Below are positions 8,908 through 16,300 of a DNA stretch of 64,000 nucleotides, piece by piece. Under the pieces are notes generated by a model that worked only from the letters and a program-made list of their open reading frames with translations, did not search any database and was not told the origin of the DNA. The DNA lies in assembly GCF_004522175.1 (NCBI RefSeq), contig NZ_SDEB01000006.1, positions 124,001-188,000 of the forward strand. Direction: 5' to 3'. Numbering within the stretch: the first letter of the stretch is position 1; each line of letters begins with the position of its first letter. Position numbers and translations under genes: made by a program. Origin of the DNA: Paracoccus ravus (GTDB lineage Bacteria; Pseudomonadota; Alphaproteobacteria; Rhodobacterales; Rhodobacteraceae).

Positions 8908-9396
8908 CATCGCGCTGCCCAGGTCGGCGGCTCCTGCACATGCCGGGCAATGCACATGGGCAAGGCCCTGCGCCCACTCAAGGGGCGCGTGAGCAGGATC
9001 CTCCGGGACCAACGCCGAGCCTTGCGGCAGTCTTGGAAACGCTCTGGCTGTCGGTCGCCCGTTGGCGCTGTCTTCCGATGAGCAAGGGCAATAACTCTTC
9101 CCTGCACGAAGCCGCGACCGATTGCACCGCCAAGTGCAAGGCGCGGGTCAGTCATACATTCGGCATCAAGAACCCGCCGCGCCACCTTATCGGCGAGGGC
9201 TACGCCCTCGGTGCCCGCAGCTTTTCCGGCAACCCATATGATGCCCAGACCCTGACACCTGCCCTGAAGAAGTCGCCATCTCGACCAGCAGCCTGCCCGC
9301 TCTCGCCGTCGTTGATCGCGGCCATGGCGTGGGGTCCAGCAAGAACATGAGCAGCGGCATGCGAAGCTGCAACATGGCGCCGCCGACCAAGCTACC
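8866..9396 (+). mobile_element. Older IS5-family transposase remnant, left part
   Basis: Pieces of the middle of an IS5-type transposase are readable in changing frames: GKALRPLKGRVSRILRD (from 8948, matching the usual KKLK-x4-GRVxRDxR stretch), then VLETLWLSVARW, SSLHEAATDCTAKCKARV, GARSFSGNPYDAQTL and finally VVDRGHGVGSSKNMSSGMR. The N-terminal third is missing, and the left edge joins the truncated recombinase. The right edge stops at the terminal repeat of the younger element (9397). The coding line resumes at 10433. Confidence 0.7.
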
Positions 9397-9413
9397 GAGT
9401 CCGGTCTAAACAA
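9397..9413 (+). repeat. Left terminal inverted repeat of the younger IS5 element
   Basis: GAGTCCGGTCTAAACAA. Its reverse complement differs from the right end at two positions only. The transposase start codon lies 103 bp to the right. Confidence 0.75.
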
Positions 9414-9515
9414 CTCAGAACACATTGAGTTTTCGTGAGAAAGCTGGGGTTTTTTGGCTTTGAAACGCAGGGTTTCGTATGCTTTGGCCAGAAACCTTGC
9501 GATTCCAGGTGCCTG

Positions 9516-9851
9516 ATGAAACCCCATTCCCGCGTCCCTGAACAGGATGACCTGCTCCGCCCGCGGCTGGTCGACATGATCGACGCCCGTCATGAGCAGG
9601 TAAAACTCGCGGCGCTCATCGACTGGGATTTCTTCGAACGGGAATGGGCGAGCTTCTTCCCCTCGCACCAAGGCCGACCGGCAACCTCGCCACACCTGGT
9701 TGCAGGGCTGATGTATCTGCAGCATGCCTTCAAGCTCTCGGACGAGGCGGTTATCGCGCGCTGGGTCGAGAATCCCTACTACCAGCACTTCACGGGCGAG
9801 ACCTTCTTCCAGCACCACCCGCCGATCGATCCATCCTCTCTGACCCGCTGA
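9516..9851 (+). pseudogene. IS5-family transposase, N-terminal fragment
   Basis: From ATG 9516 the frame reads 111 codons with typical IS5 N-terminal features: DDLLRPRLVDMID, WDFFEREWASFFP, LVAGLMYLQHAFKLSDEAV and NPYYQHFTGETFF. It ends at SLTR followed by TGA, where relatives have a tryptophan (R-W-R-K-R-I-G). After this stop the same frame continues RKRIGKEGVE, so a TGG to TGA change broke the gene first. At about 9886 the frame meets the inverted segment. Confidence 0.8.
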
Positions 9852-9885
9852 CGCAAGCGGATCGGCAAAGAGGGCGTGGAATAGT

Positions 9886-10076
9886 GGTTCCCGGGAAAGC
9901 TGCGGGCGCCGACGACGACGCCCTCATCGATGGTGGTGGCGAGGCTGACCTTTGTGCCGAACTCGTAACGGATGTGGGCCTTGCCCTTGGAGATACAGTC
10001 GACCTCCGCTCGTGCGGGGAATAGATCTTATCCTTGCTCTTCGGACCCTGCTCGAGCAGGCAACCGACCAGCCAGA
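9886..10076 (-). pseudogene. Inverted internal segment of the same transposase
   Basis: Read on the minus strand from 10076, the piece gives ALWLVGCLLEQGPKSKDKIYS, then (after a one-base loss near 10017) EVDCISKGKAHIRYEFG and VVVGARSFPGN. These are the middle motifs of an IS5-type transposase, in the order and spacing expected, but backwards relative to the flanking N- and C-terminal pieces. Its left edge abuts GVE of the N-terminal fragment and its right edge abuts the RGHRGHGV of the C-terminal fragment. Confidence 0.7.
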
Positions 10077-10081
10077 GTGCT

Positions 10082-10411
10082 TCACCGCGGCCATCGCGGC
10101 CACGGTGTGAACAGCACCAAAGTCCTGATCAGCGGCATGCGACGCGGCCTCACGCCGTTACTGGCAGGGCTGTTGAAACGGCGCGGTGCCATCGGGCCCG
10201 AGATGGCCACATTAAAGCAGACGGTCGTCTCGCCAGATCTCCGCTGAAAGGCCGCATCGGCGATGCCGTCTTCGCCGTCCTTTGCGCCTGCGGCCACAAT
10301 ATCCGAAAGATCCTCGCCCATCTCCGAGCGATTTTGTCGCTGTTCTTTCAGATGCTCGCCGCGATCCTTTGGCAGGAAAATCCCCGCAGCGGGGTCACAA
10401 TCGGCGCCTGA
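10082..10411 (+). pseudogene. IS5-family transposase, C-terminal fragment
   Basis: The segment reads HRGHRGHGVNSTKVLISGMRR and LLKRRGAIGPE. A one-base deletion at about 10205 then moves it to another frame, which continues HIKADGRLARSPLKG, CGHNIRKILAHLRAI and ends at TGA 10409-10411. These are the classic C-terminal motifs of IS5-group transposases, including the catalytic glutamate region (IGPE). The right terminal repeat follows directly. Confidence 0.75.
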
Positions 10412-10415
10412 AAGG

Positions 10416-10432
10416 TTATTCAGACCGGACTC
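10416..10432 (+). repeat. Right terminal inverted repeat of the younger IS5 element
   Basis: TTATTCAGACCGGACTC, matching the reverse complement of the left end at 15 of 17 positions and lying 5 bp after the transposase stop. Confidence 0.75.
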
Positions 10433-10640
10433 CTGAAGCGGCGTCGCGCCACCAAGCCCGATATCTCCCAGATGAAGGGGACCGTCGCTGCGCCAATGCC
10501 CGCTCAAAGGCCGCATCGGCGATGCCCTCCGCGCCGCGCTCTGCGCTTTCGGCCATGCCGACGCCCGCCGTTGCGGAGGTCATCTGGGATGCAAGGATTG
10601 CCAAGATAAGGTCGCACTCGCCTGAAGCGATTGTGCGGAA
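10433..10640 (+). mobile_element. Older IS5-family transposase remnant, right part
   Basis: Immediately after the right repeat the text resumes as CTGAAGCGGCG, reading LKRRRATKPDISQMKG and then, in a shifted frame, PLKGRIGDALRAALCAFGHAD. These align with the same C-terminal motifs as the younger element (LLKRRGAIGPE, SPLKGRIGDAVFAVLCACGHN) but are clearly diverged. They continue exactly where the left part stops (PPTKL, then LKRRR), so the two parts were one transposase before the younger insertion. The right terminal repeat of the old element is not recognisable. Confidence 0.65.
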
Positions 10641-10740
10641 CGGAGTAGCTATACCCCCACTGATCGAAACGGGCGCTGTCACGTGCCCCTTCTTCGTGTC
10701 CGTCCCCGGTGTGGCGAAGATGGGCCCGGCCGAAACGGCA
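10641..10740. other. Short unassigned stretch before rpmG terminator
   Basis: Nothing recognisable is seen here. It lies between the last transposase similarity and the hairpin downstream of rpmG, so the right border of the mobile DNA falls somewhere in it. Confidence 0.5.
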
Positions 10741-10770
10741 AGGACCGCGCCCATTGCCGGGCGCGGTCCT
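10741..10770 (-). terminator. Hairpin downstream of rpmG
   Basis: A perfect 12-bp stem (AGGACCGCGCCC, 10741-10752, with 10759-10770) and a 6-base loop lies 27 bp after the rpmG stop. Only a few T residues follow on the minus strand, but stem strength and place support a terminator. Confidence 0.65.
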
Positions 10771-10797
10771 GCTTGATCGGATATGATCCGGAAGATC

Positions 10798-10965
10798 TTA
10801 CTTGATCTTGCCTTCTTTGTACTCGACGTGCTTGCGCACGACCGGGTCGTATTTGTTGACCGTCATCTTCTCGGTCATCGTGCGGGCGTTCTTCTTGGTA
10901 ACGTAGAAGTGCCCGGTCCCGGCCGAGGAGTTCAGGCGGATCTTGATCGTCGTCGGCTTCGCCAT
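10798..10965 (-). CDS. rpmG: 50S ribosomal protein L33
   Basis: A 55-residue protein of the large ribosomal subunit, full length ([18 protein letters not shown] to EYKEGKIK). It is the cysteine-free form ([12 protein letters not shown]), which does not bind zinc. The ATG at 10965 has AGGAG a few bases upstream; a longer in-frame reading exists but adds residues unknown in the family. A promoter candidate lies 66-93 bp upstream and a strong hairpin follows. Confidence 0.97.
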   Translation of the reverse strand: MAKPTTIKIRLNSSAGTGHFYVTKKNARTMTEKMTVNKYDPVVRKHVEYKEGKIK

Positions 10966-11030
10966 GTGCTTCGCTCCTGCTGTGGGGCAAAACGCGTATA
11001 GCAAACCCCGTGGAATCTCTTGAAGCCCGC

Positions 11031-11058
11031 CTTTTAGCCATCGGGCCGCCAAAGTCAA
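11031..11058 (-). promoter_or_regulatory. Candidate rpmG promoter
   Basis: On the minus strand TTGACT (11053-11058) is followed after 16 bp by TAAAAG (11031-11036), leaving a leader of about 60 bases to the rpmG start. The first nine bases, TTGACTTTG, are the same as in the rpsD promoter candidate. Confidence 0.55.
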
Positions 11059-11111
11059 CGCAGAATCCGGCGCGAGACCTCGGTTTTCCTCGTGAAACGC
11101 TGGATCTGAGG

Positions 11112-11492
11112 TCAGGGATAAAGGTATTTCAGCCAGTTCCCATGCACCCAGCCCAGACCTCGCCCCGTGATCTGGCGTTTCGGTCCGTTATTGCCGCATA
11201 GATCGCGCTCCTTCACCCCGGCTTTCGATACGGCGATTCCCACCCAGTCGCCGCGCCGTTCGATCTCGGTCACGCGGTCGCCATTGTGCAATTCGCCCAG
11301 CTTGCGGTACTTCGCCCCCGGCCCCGAGCGGAGGGCGAGAAACCCGTCCCCGCCCGGCTTGAGCCCGCTCACCTCGCTGATGCCGCAGGTGGCGGCCTGA
11401 CCGTCGCCTGCCATCTCGTGGATCGGCACATCGAGCCCCTGCGCGGCGGCTCCACCGGCAAAGATCATCAGGAAAACGGTCGCAAGACGCAT
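11112..11492 (-). CDS. Exported SH3-domain protein
   Basis: A 126-residue secreted protein. Residues 1-17 form a signal peptide ending GGAAA-Q. A bacterial SH3 fold follows, with [24 protein letters not shown] and GDWVGIAV, the pattern of SH3b domains that bind cell-wall peptides. The C-terminus has a conserved-looking [15 protein letters not shown]. Three cysteines could form periplasmic disulfides. Two consecutive ATG codons are present; the second (11492) fits the GGGGGAGG ribosome binding site better. The precise function is unknown. Confidence 0.85.
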   Translation of the reverse strand: MRLATVFLMIFAGGAAAQGLDVPIHEMAGDGQAATCGISEVSGLKPGGDGFLALRSGPGAKYRKLGELHNGDRVTEIERRGDWVGIAVSKAGVKERDLCGNNGPKRQITGRGLGWVHGNWLKYLYP

Positions 11493-11551
11493 CATCCGCC
11501 TCCCCCAGAACGGAACAAGGATAGCATGGGATCTGGGCGATACATCGGGAA

Positions 11552-11925
11552 TTGCGCGGATGGCCTGTAAGCCGGATTTTGTTCCGGGGTTGCCCCCTTC
11601 GATGACCATTCCTCTGGCCCCGCCATTGCTGACGGGATCTAGCTGCCAACCCGGACCTGCTGGGGCGAAAGCAGCCCTGTCTTGCGACACGCGGTCCCTA
11701 TTCGGCATTGCTCCCGGTGGGGCTTGCCTTGCCGGTCCTGTTGCCAGTCCCGCGGTGGGCTCTTACCCCACCGTTTCACCCTTACCCATGCAAGCATGGG
11801 CGGTCTGTTCTCTGTGGCGCTTTCCCTAGGGTTACCCCCGCCGGGCGTTACCCGGCACCGTGCCTTCATGGAGTCCGGACTTTCCTCGACGATTGCTCGC
11901 CGCGGTCATCCGGCCATCCGCGCAA
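11552..11925 (-). ncRNA. rnpB: RNase P RNA (class A)
   Basis: The catalytic RNA of RNase P, which trims tRNA 5' ends. On the minus strand the 5' side carries the conserved GAGGAAAGTCCGGACTCC block (11872-11889 region), and the 3' side carries CCGGCTTACAGGCC. The two ends pair perfectly over 14 bp (11912-11925 with 11552-11565), the P1 helix. The length of about 374 nt fits alphaproteobacterial forms. The exact ends are set by P1 and could be off by several bases. Confidence 0.95.
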
Positions 11926-11972
11926 GGGCCAGATATGCCGCCCCAGTTGTCGGGTCAAGGGGCGGGTCAGGC

Positions 11973-12716
11973 CTAAGGGGCGCTGACCCAGACCTTCGCC
12001 GCCTCAAGCGCGTTGCCCGGAAAGACCGCGACCTCGCTGGGCATGAGCGGTGCAAAGAGCTTCACCGAGCGGGTGATCCAACCGATATCGGTGACGAGCG
12101 CCACCCGCTCGAAGCTGCGCCAATGCGTCAGGCCCAGCCGCGCATCGTCCCAGATCGCGCCTGCCGAATAGCCCTCGAACTCGGGGCCAAGCGCCATGAG
12201 CAGCCGGACCTTGCCGAATTTGTCGGCCTTTTCGCGCACCAAGGGGATCAGCACGTCGTCATAATCGCGCGAGGTGACCTCGCCCATGGCGCGGATCGCG
12301 ATGACGTTGTCGGGAAAGCCGTCGAGCAGGCGGTAGCCCTCGGGTGCGGTTTCGTCGGCACCGGCCCATGCGATGGCCTGATCCTGCTCCTTGACGTCGA
12401 AATGCCGGATGCGGGCCTGCGCAAAGACATTGGCAAGCCCCGGCACGAGCGAGAGGCCCATCACATCCGTCACCACCGCCACGCGCGGCAAGGTTGAGGC
12501 ATGTTTGCGGATCACCTCGAAATGCGCCTTGAGCGCGGAAAGCCCCTCCCAATGGGGTATGCCGGTCGGAAAGACCACCAGCCCCGGCAACTTGCCATGG
12601 GCCTTGGAATAGGCCGCTATGGCCTCTCCCAGCGCCTCGAAATCCGAGGCGGGCAGCACCCCCTCGGGACGGGCCAATATCACATTGCGCTTGTCGTCGG
12701 TTTCGATCTTCAGCAT
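11973..12716 (-). CDS. Tandem SpoIIAA-like (STAS-related) domain protein
   Basis: A 247-residue cytosolic protein that looks like two SpoIIAA-like domains in tandem, about 1-118 and 130-247. Both halves carry RVALVTD or a close variant (RVAVVTDVMGLS and RVALVTDIGWIT) after a histidine-tryptophan-containing helix (IPHWEGLSA and LTHWRSFE), and a late helix followed by a short strand. Single-domain relatives occur widely as UspA/SpoIIAA-like proteins of unknown role, often linked to lipid binding or stress. A GGGAGG binding site lies upstream. It follows uvrD by 52 bp and may be co-transcribed with it. Confidence 0.75.
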   Translation of the reverse strand: MLKIETDDKRNVILARPEGVLPASDFEALGEAIAAYSKAHGKLPGLVVFPTGIPHWEGLSALKAHFEVIRKHASTLPRVAVVTDVMGLSLVPGLANVFAQARIRHFDVKEQDQAIAWAGADETAPEGYRLLDGFPDNVIAIRAMGEVTSRDYDDVLIPLVREKADKFGKVRLLMALGPEFEGYSAGAIWDDARLGLTHWRSFERVALVTDIGWITRSVKLFAPLMPSEVAVFPGNALEAAKVWVSAP

Positions 12717-12768
12717 GGGGGACCTCCCTGATGGCAGATCCCGAACGCCGAAGGGGGCCAATGGGTTC

Positions 12769-15177
12769 TCAGAACGGCACGTCGTCCAGAGCGCCCCCGC
12801 CCGAGGAAGGCTGCACATAGCCCGCCTTGATCGTCTTGAAGCCGGTCGGGAATTCGATGGTCAGCGTATCCTCGGCGATGCCCATGATGGTGCCATTGCC
12901 GAATTTCTGGTGAAACACCCGGTCTCCGACCTTATAGGTCATGCTAGGCGAAGCATCGATGGTGACCGGCACGCGCGGTTTCACCTGCACCGGCTTGCTG
13001 CCGCGCTCCTGCATCCGCTTCCAGCCCGGCGAGTTGTAGACATCGGCCTTGGAGGCGCGGTCATGCATCGAGCTTTGCCCGAACGCGGGCTGGCCGAAGC
13101 TTTGCGCCGCCGCGCCATAGCCGCCGCCGTAAAGGCCGGGCGGGGTCAGCACATCGACATGGTCCTCGGGCAGTTCGTCGATGAAGCGCGAGGGCAGCGA
13201 GCTTTGCCATTGCCCATACATGCGGCGGTTTCCGGCGAAGCTGATCGTCACCAATTCCTCGCCGCGGGTGATCCCCACATAAGCGAGGCGGCGTTCCTCT
13301 TCGAGGCCCTTGGTCCCGCTCTCGTCCATGCTGCGCTGGCTCGGGAACAGCCCATCCTCCCAACCGGGCAGGAAGACGATGGGATATTCGAGCCCCTTGG
13401 CGGCGTGCAGCGTCATGATCGACACTTCCTCGGCTTGCTCGTCCTTCTGGGTGTCCATGACCAGCGCGACATGTTCAAGGAATCCCTGAAGATTGTCGAA
13501 TTCCTCAAGCGCCTTCACGAGTTCCTTGAGGTTTTCCAGTCGACCCGGCGCATCGGGCGATTTGTCGTTCTGCCACATGGCAGTATAGCCGGATTCGTCC
13601 AAGATACGCTCGGCCAGTTCGACATGGTTGGCCGAGCTATCGATGGCATCGGCGTGCCAGCGCCCCATGCCCTCGACAAAGACCCGAAGCGCGCCCGCGG
13701 CCTTGCCGCCAAGCGCCCCCACGGCCACGGCCGAGGCCGCGCCCTCCAGCAGCGACAACCCGCGCTCGCGCGCCTCGCGCTGGATGGTCTGCACCGCCTT
13801 TTCGCCAAGGCCGCGCTTGGGCAGGTTCACCACCCGCTCGAAGGCGAGGTCGTCGGTTGGGCTAACCGCCAGCCGGAAATAGGCCATCGCATCGCGGATT
13901 TCCTGTCGCTCATAGAAGCGCGGACCCCCAATGACGCGGTAGGGCAGACCAATGGTCATGAAGCGGTCCTCAAATGACCGCATCTGATGGCTGGCCCGCA
14001 CGAGGATCGCGATATCGTTCAGGCTGTGCTTGCCGACGGAATGGCGATGGCCGCCTTGGAAGCTTTCGATTTCCTCGCCGATCCAGCGTGCCTCGGCCTC
14101 GCTGTCCCAATGGCCTATCAGGCGCAGGCGCTCGCCGCCCTCGGCCTCGGTCCAAAGGGTCTTGCCCAAGCGGCCCTTGTTCGCCGCAATCAGCCCCGAG
14201 GCCGCCGCCAGAATATGCGCGGTCGAGCGGTAATTCTGTTCCAGCCGGATGACCTTGGCGCCGGGGAAATCGCTCTCAAACCGCAGGATATTGCCGACCT
14301 CGGCGCCGCGCCAGCCATAGATCGACTGGTCGTCATCGCCGACGCAGCAGATATTGCGATGGGCGCGGGCCAGCAGCCGCAGCCACATATATTGCGCGAC
14401 GTTGGTGTCCTGATACTCGTCCACAAGGATATAGCGGAAACGATCTTGCCATTGGTGCAGCACATCGGGATGGGCCTGGAAGATCGTGACGCAATGCATC
14501 AGCAGGTCGCCGAAATCGACCGCGTTCAGTTCGAGCAGGCGGCGCTGATAGGCGGCATAGAGCCGCGCGCCTTTGCCGTCGAAGCTCGCGATCTCGCTGC
14601 GCGGCACGTTGGGCGGCGTCAGGCAGCGGTTCTTCCAGCTATCGATCAGCCCGGCCAAGGCACGGGCAGGCCAGCGCTTGTCGTCGATATTCTCGGCCGA
14701 AAGCAACTGCTTCAGCAGCCGGATCTGGTCGTCGGTGTCGAGAATGGTGAAGCTGGGCTTCAGATGCAGGGTCGCATCGCCTACCAGTTCGGCATGGCGG
14801 CGCAGGATCTTGACGCTGACGCTGTGGAAGGTGCCAAGCCACGGCATCCCCTCGACCGTCTCGCCCAGAAGGCGACCGATGCGGTCCTTCATCTCGCGCG
14901 CAGCCTTATTGGTGAAAGTCACCGCGAGAATTTGCCCCGGACGCGCCTTGCCCAAGGTCAGAAGATGCGCGATCCGGGTGGTCAAGGCGCGTGTCTTGCC
15001 CGTCCCCGCACCCGCAAGCAACAGGACCGGGCCGTCGAGTTCCTCGACCGCCGCGCGCTGCGCCGGGTTCAGCCCGTCGAGATAGGGCATGGGTCGTGCG
15101 CCCATCGCCCGCTGCGACAGGGGGACCACGGGGGCCGTGGCGGCCTCGAAGGCATCAAACTCGTCGAAATCACTCAT
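12769..15177 (-). CDS. uvrD: DNA helicase II, UvrD/PcrA type
   Basis: An 802-residue SF1A 3'-5' helicase acting in nucleotide excision and mismatch repair and in clearing RecA filaments. Motif I LLLAGAGTGKT lies near residue 60, VTFTNKAAREM follows, and the Walker B motif DEYQDTN is near 250 with the CVGDDDQSIYGWRGA motif III after it. Late motifs include LEQNYRS and TLHAAKGLEYPIVFLPG. The C-terminus ends with a Tudor-like domain (VGDRVFHQKFGNG), which contacts RNA polymerase in UvrD/PcrA. A perfect LexA box lies upstream. Confidence 0.96.
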   Translation of the reverse strand: MSDFDEFDAFEAATAPVVPLSQRAMGARPMPYLDGLNPAQRAAVEELDGPVLLLAGAGTGKTRALTTRIAHLLTLGKARPGQILAVTFTNKAAREMKDRIGRLLGETVEGMPWLGTFHSVSVKILRRHAELVGDATLHLKPSFTILDTDDQIRLLKQLLSAENIDDKRWPARALAGLIDSWKNRCLTPPNVPRSEIASFDGKGARLYAAYQRRLLELNAVDFGDLLMHCVTIFQAHPDVLHQWQDRFRYILVDEYQDTNVAQYMWLRLLARAHRNICCVGDDDQSIYGWRGAEVGNILRFESDFPGAKVIRLEQNYRSTAHILAAASGLIAANKGRLGKTLWTEAEGGERLRLIGHWDSEAEARWIGEEIESFQGGHRHSVGKHSLNDIAILVRASHQMRSFEDRFMTIGLPYRVIGGPRFYERQEIRDAMAYFRLAVSPTDDLAFERVVNLPKRGLGEKAVQTIQREARERGLSLLEGAASAVAVGALGGKAAGALRVFVEGMGRWHADAIDSSANHVELAERILDESGYTAMWQNDKSPDAPGRLENLKELVKALEEFDNLQGFLEHVALVMDTQKDEQAEEVSIMTLHAAKGLEYPIVFLPGWEDGLFPSQRSMDESGTKGLEEERRLAYVGITRGEELVTISFAGNRRMYGQWQSSLPSRFIDELPEDHVDVLTPPGLYGGGYGAAAQSFGQPAFGQSSMHDRASKADVYNSPGWKRMQERGSKPVQVKPRVPVTIDASPSMTYKVGDRVFHQKFGNGTIMGIAEDTLTIEFPTGFKTIKAGYVQPSSGGGALDDVPF

Positions 15178-15218
15178 GGCGTCAGCATAGACTCTGCCTG
15201 CGCGTGGGGAAAGCCCGT

Positions 15219-15233
15219 GTTCACGCCTTGTTC
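15219..15233. promoter_or_regulatory. LexA (SOS) box upstream of uvrD
   Basis: GTTC-ACGCCTT-GTTC is an exact match to the alphaproteobacterial LexA direct-repeat box GTTC-N7-GTTC. It ends 42 bp before the uvrD start (minus strand) and lies between uvrD and the stop codon of folE2, the expected place for SOS control of uvrD. Confidence 0.75.
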
Positions 15234-15236
15234 ACA

Positions 15237-16205
15237 TCACGCCCGAAGGCCCGCGAAAATCGAAGGGTCGAGGCTTACCTGCGCGAAAGTCTCGCCCTGC
15301 GTCAGCACCGAAACCGCATCATGGGAATGCAGCGATTCCTGATGGCTGGCAACCACGCGAAAGTCGCCGATGCGCGGATCCGCCATCAGTCCGGCGGCAA
15401 AGGCGCGCACGGCATCCTCGACAAAGATCGGGTTGGCGGCATTGAGTTCCGCGAAAGCCTGCTCATCCTCGCGCTTGACCATGACTTGGGTTTCGGTCGG
15501 CACGGCGGCGCGGCAGAGATCCACCAGATCCTCGAACCAGATCCGCTCATGGCCCAAGACCACCGCCGAAATCCGCGCAATGGAACGCTGAGAATGGGGC
15601 GTCGCCAGTTGCCCGCGCATCTGCCGGGCATGTTCCGACAGTTCCAGCGAGCAGGGGCAGGTCGAACTATAAACGAAATCCAGATGCATGATCTGAAGCC
15701 GCTGGCCGGCACGTTCCACGAGTTCCAACGCGATATCGTAATATTGCCAACCGCTCAGCCCCGAGCGCAGCGATTCCACCCGCATCGGGAAGCTGAAGCG
15801 CATCTGAATACGCGCGTCCAGACTTTCGAGGTCGGATTTGTAATCATCCAGCGCCGCTTCCAGCACACCCATCGAAAAACGCTTCTCGGCATGGGCATAG
15901 AAGCTGCGCATGATGCGGGACATATTGATGCCCTTGCGGTCGGCTTCAAGGCTGACCGTGCCGGTGACGCTGGTTTCCAGCGTGATCTCACCACCCTCAC
16001 GGGTCTGGTAGCGGATCGGCAGGCGGAAATTCGAGATGCCGACATGCTGGATCGGGGCGCGTGCGCCCACGATCAGGCTGGCCGGCCCGTTTTGCAGATC
16101 GGGAAGGCTGGCCTTGTAGCTGTCATCGACACGGAAATCCGCGGGATATTCGCGTTTGAGCGCCGGATAGGCGCGTTCGGTCGCGATGGGGCGGGCTTCG
16201 GTCAT
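15237..16205 (-). CDS. folE2: GTP cyclohydrolase FolE2 (type IB)
   Basis: A 322-residue enzyme that converts GTP to 7,8-dihydroneopterin triphosphate, the entry step of folate (and queuosine precursor) synthesis. It is the FolE2 family, not zinc-dependent FolE. Motifs include VGARAPIQHVGISNFRLP near the start, the catalytic cysteine region STCPCSLELSEHARQ and ASHQESLHSHDAV near the end. The ATG at 16205 is preceded by GGGGGAGA; a longer reading with an upstream ATG lacks a good site. FolE2 uses varied metals and is in some bacteria made under zinc shortage, but no Zur site was found. Confidence 0.94.
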   Translation of the reverse strand: MTEARPIATERAYPALKREYPADFRVDDSYKASLPDLQNGPASLIVGARAPIQHVGISNFRLPIRYQTREGGEITLETSVTGTVSLEADRKGINMSRIMRSFYAHAEKRFSMGVLEAALDDYKSDLESLDARIQMRFSFPMRVESLRSGLSGWQYYDIALELVERAGQRLQIMHLDFVYSSTCPCSLELSEHARQMRGQLATPHSQRSIARISAVVLGHERIWFEDLVDLCRAAVPTETQVMVKREDEQAFAELNAANPIFVEDAVRAFAAGLMADPRIGDFRVVASHQESLHSHDAVSVLTQGETFAQVSLDPSIFAGLRA

Positions 16206-16252
16206 GGTCGTCTCCCCCTTGCAGGTCGGGAACAATCTGGGATCTGGGGACG

Positions 16253-16296
16253 AAAATTAAAGGGGCGGCACGACCGCCCCGTGACAAGCCGCCCCT
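16253..16296 (-). terminator. Terminator of metZ
   Basis: Downstream of metZ on the minus strand, GGGGCGG and CCGCCCC (16274-16280 with 16262-16268) make a 7-bp stem followed by TTTAATTTT. A second, wider 9-bp pairing (16261-16269 with 16288-16296) competes with it. The T-rich tail supports intrinsic termination before folE2. Confidence 0.75.
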
Positions 16297-16300
16297 GTTT

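Larger units (their letters stand above)
9397..10432 (+). mobile_element. Younger IS5-family insertion element, decayed
   Basis: The element is 1036 bp long and bounded by 17-bp terminal inverted repeats that match at 15 of 17 positions (9397-9413 and 10416-10432). Inside are the transposase N-terminus (plus), an inverted middle piece (minus, about 9886-10076) and the C-terminus (plus). The right repeat starts 5 bp after the transposase stop codon, a normal spacing. About 500 bp of the transposase gene, relative to usual IS5 enzymes, is missing. No convincing target duplication is seen (CTAC on the left, CTGA on the right). The element cannot move on its own. Confidence 0.75.

Noticed and set aside
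8790..9818. A 342-codon leftward frame in the IS region
   Set aside because: It is antisense to the transposase N-terminus and to older IS remnants; the plus-strand reading carries the recognisable IS5 motifs.
9393..10436. Target-site duplication flanking the younger IS
   Set aside because: The flanks read CTAC and CTGA; they are not identical, so no duplication is claimed.
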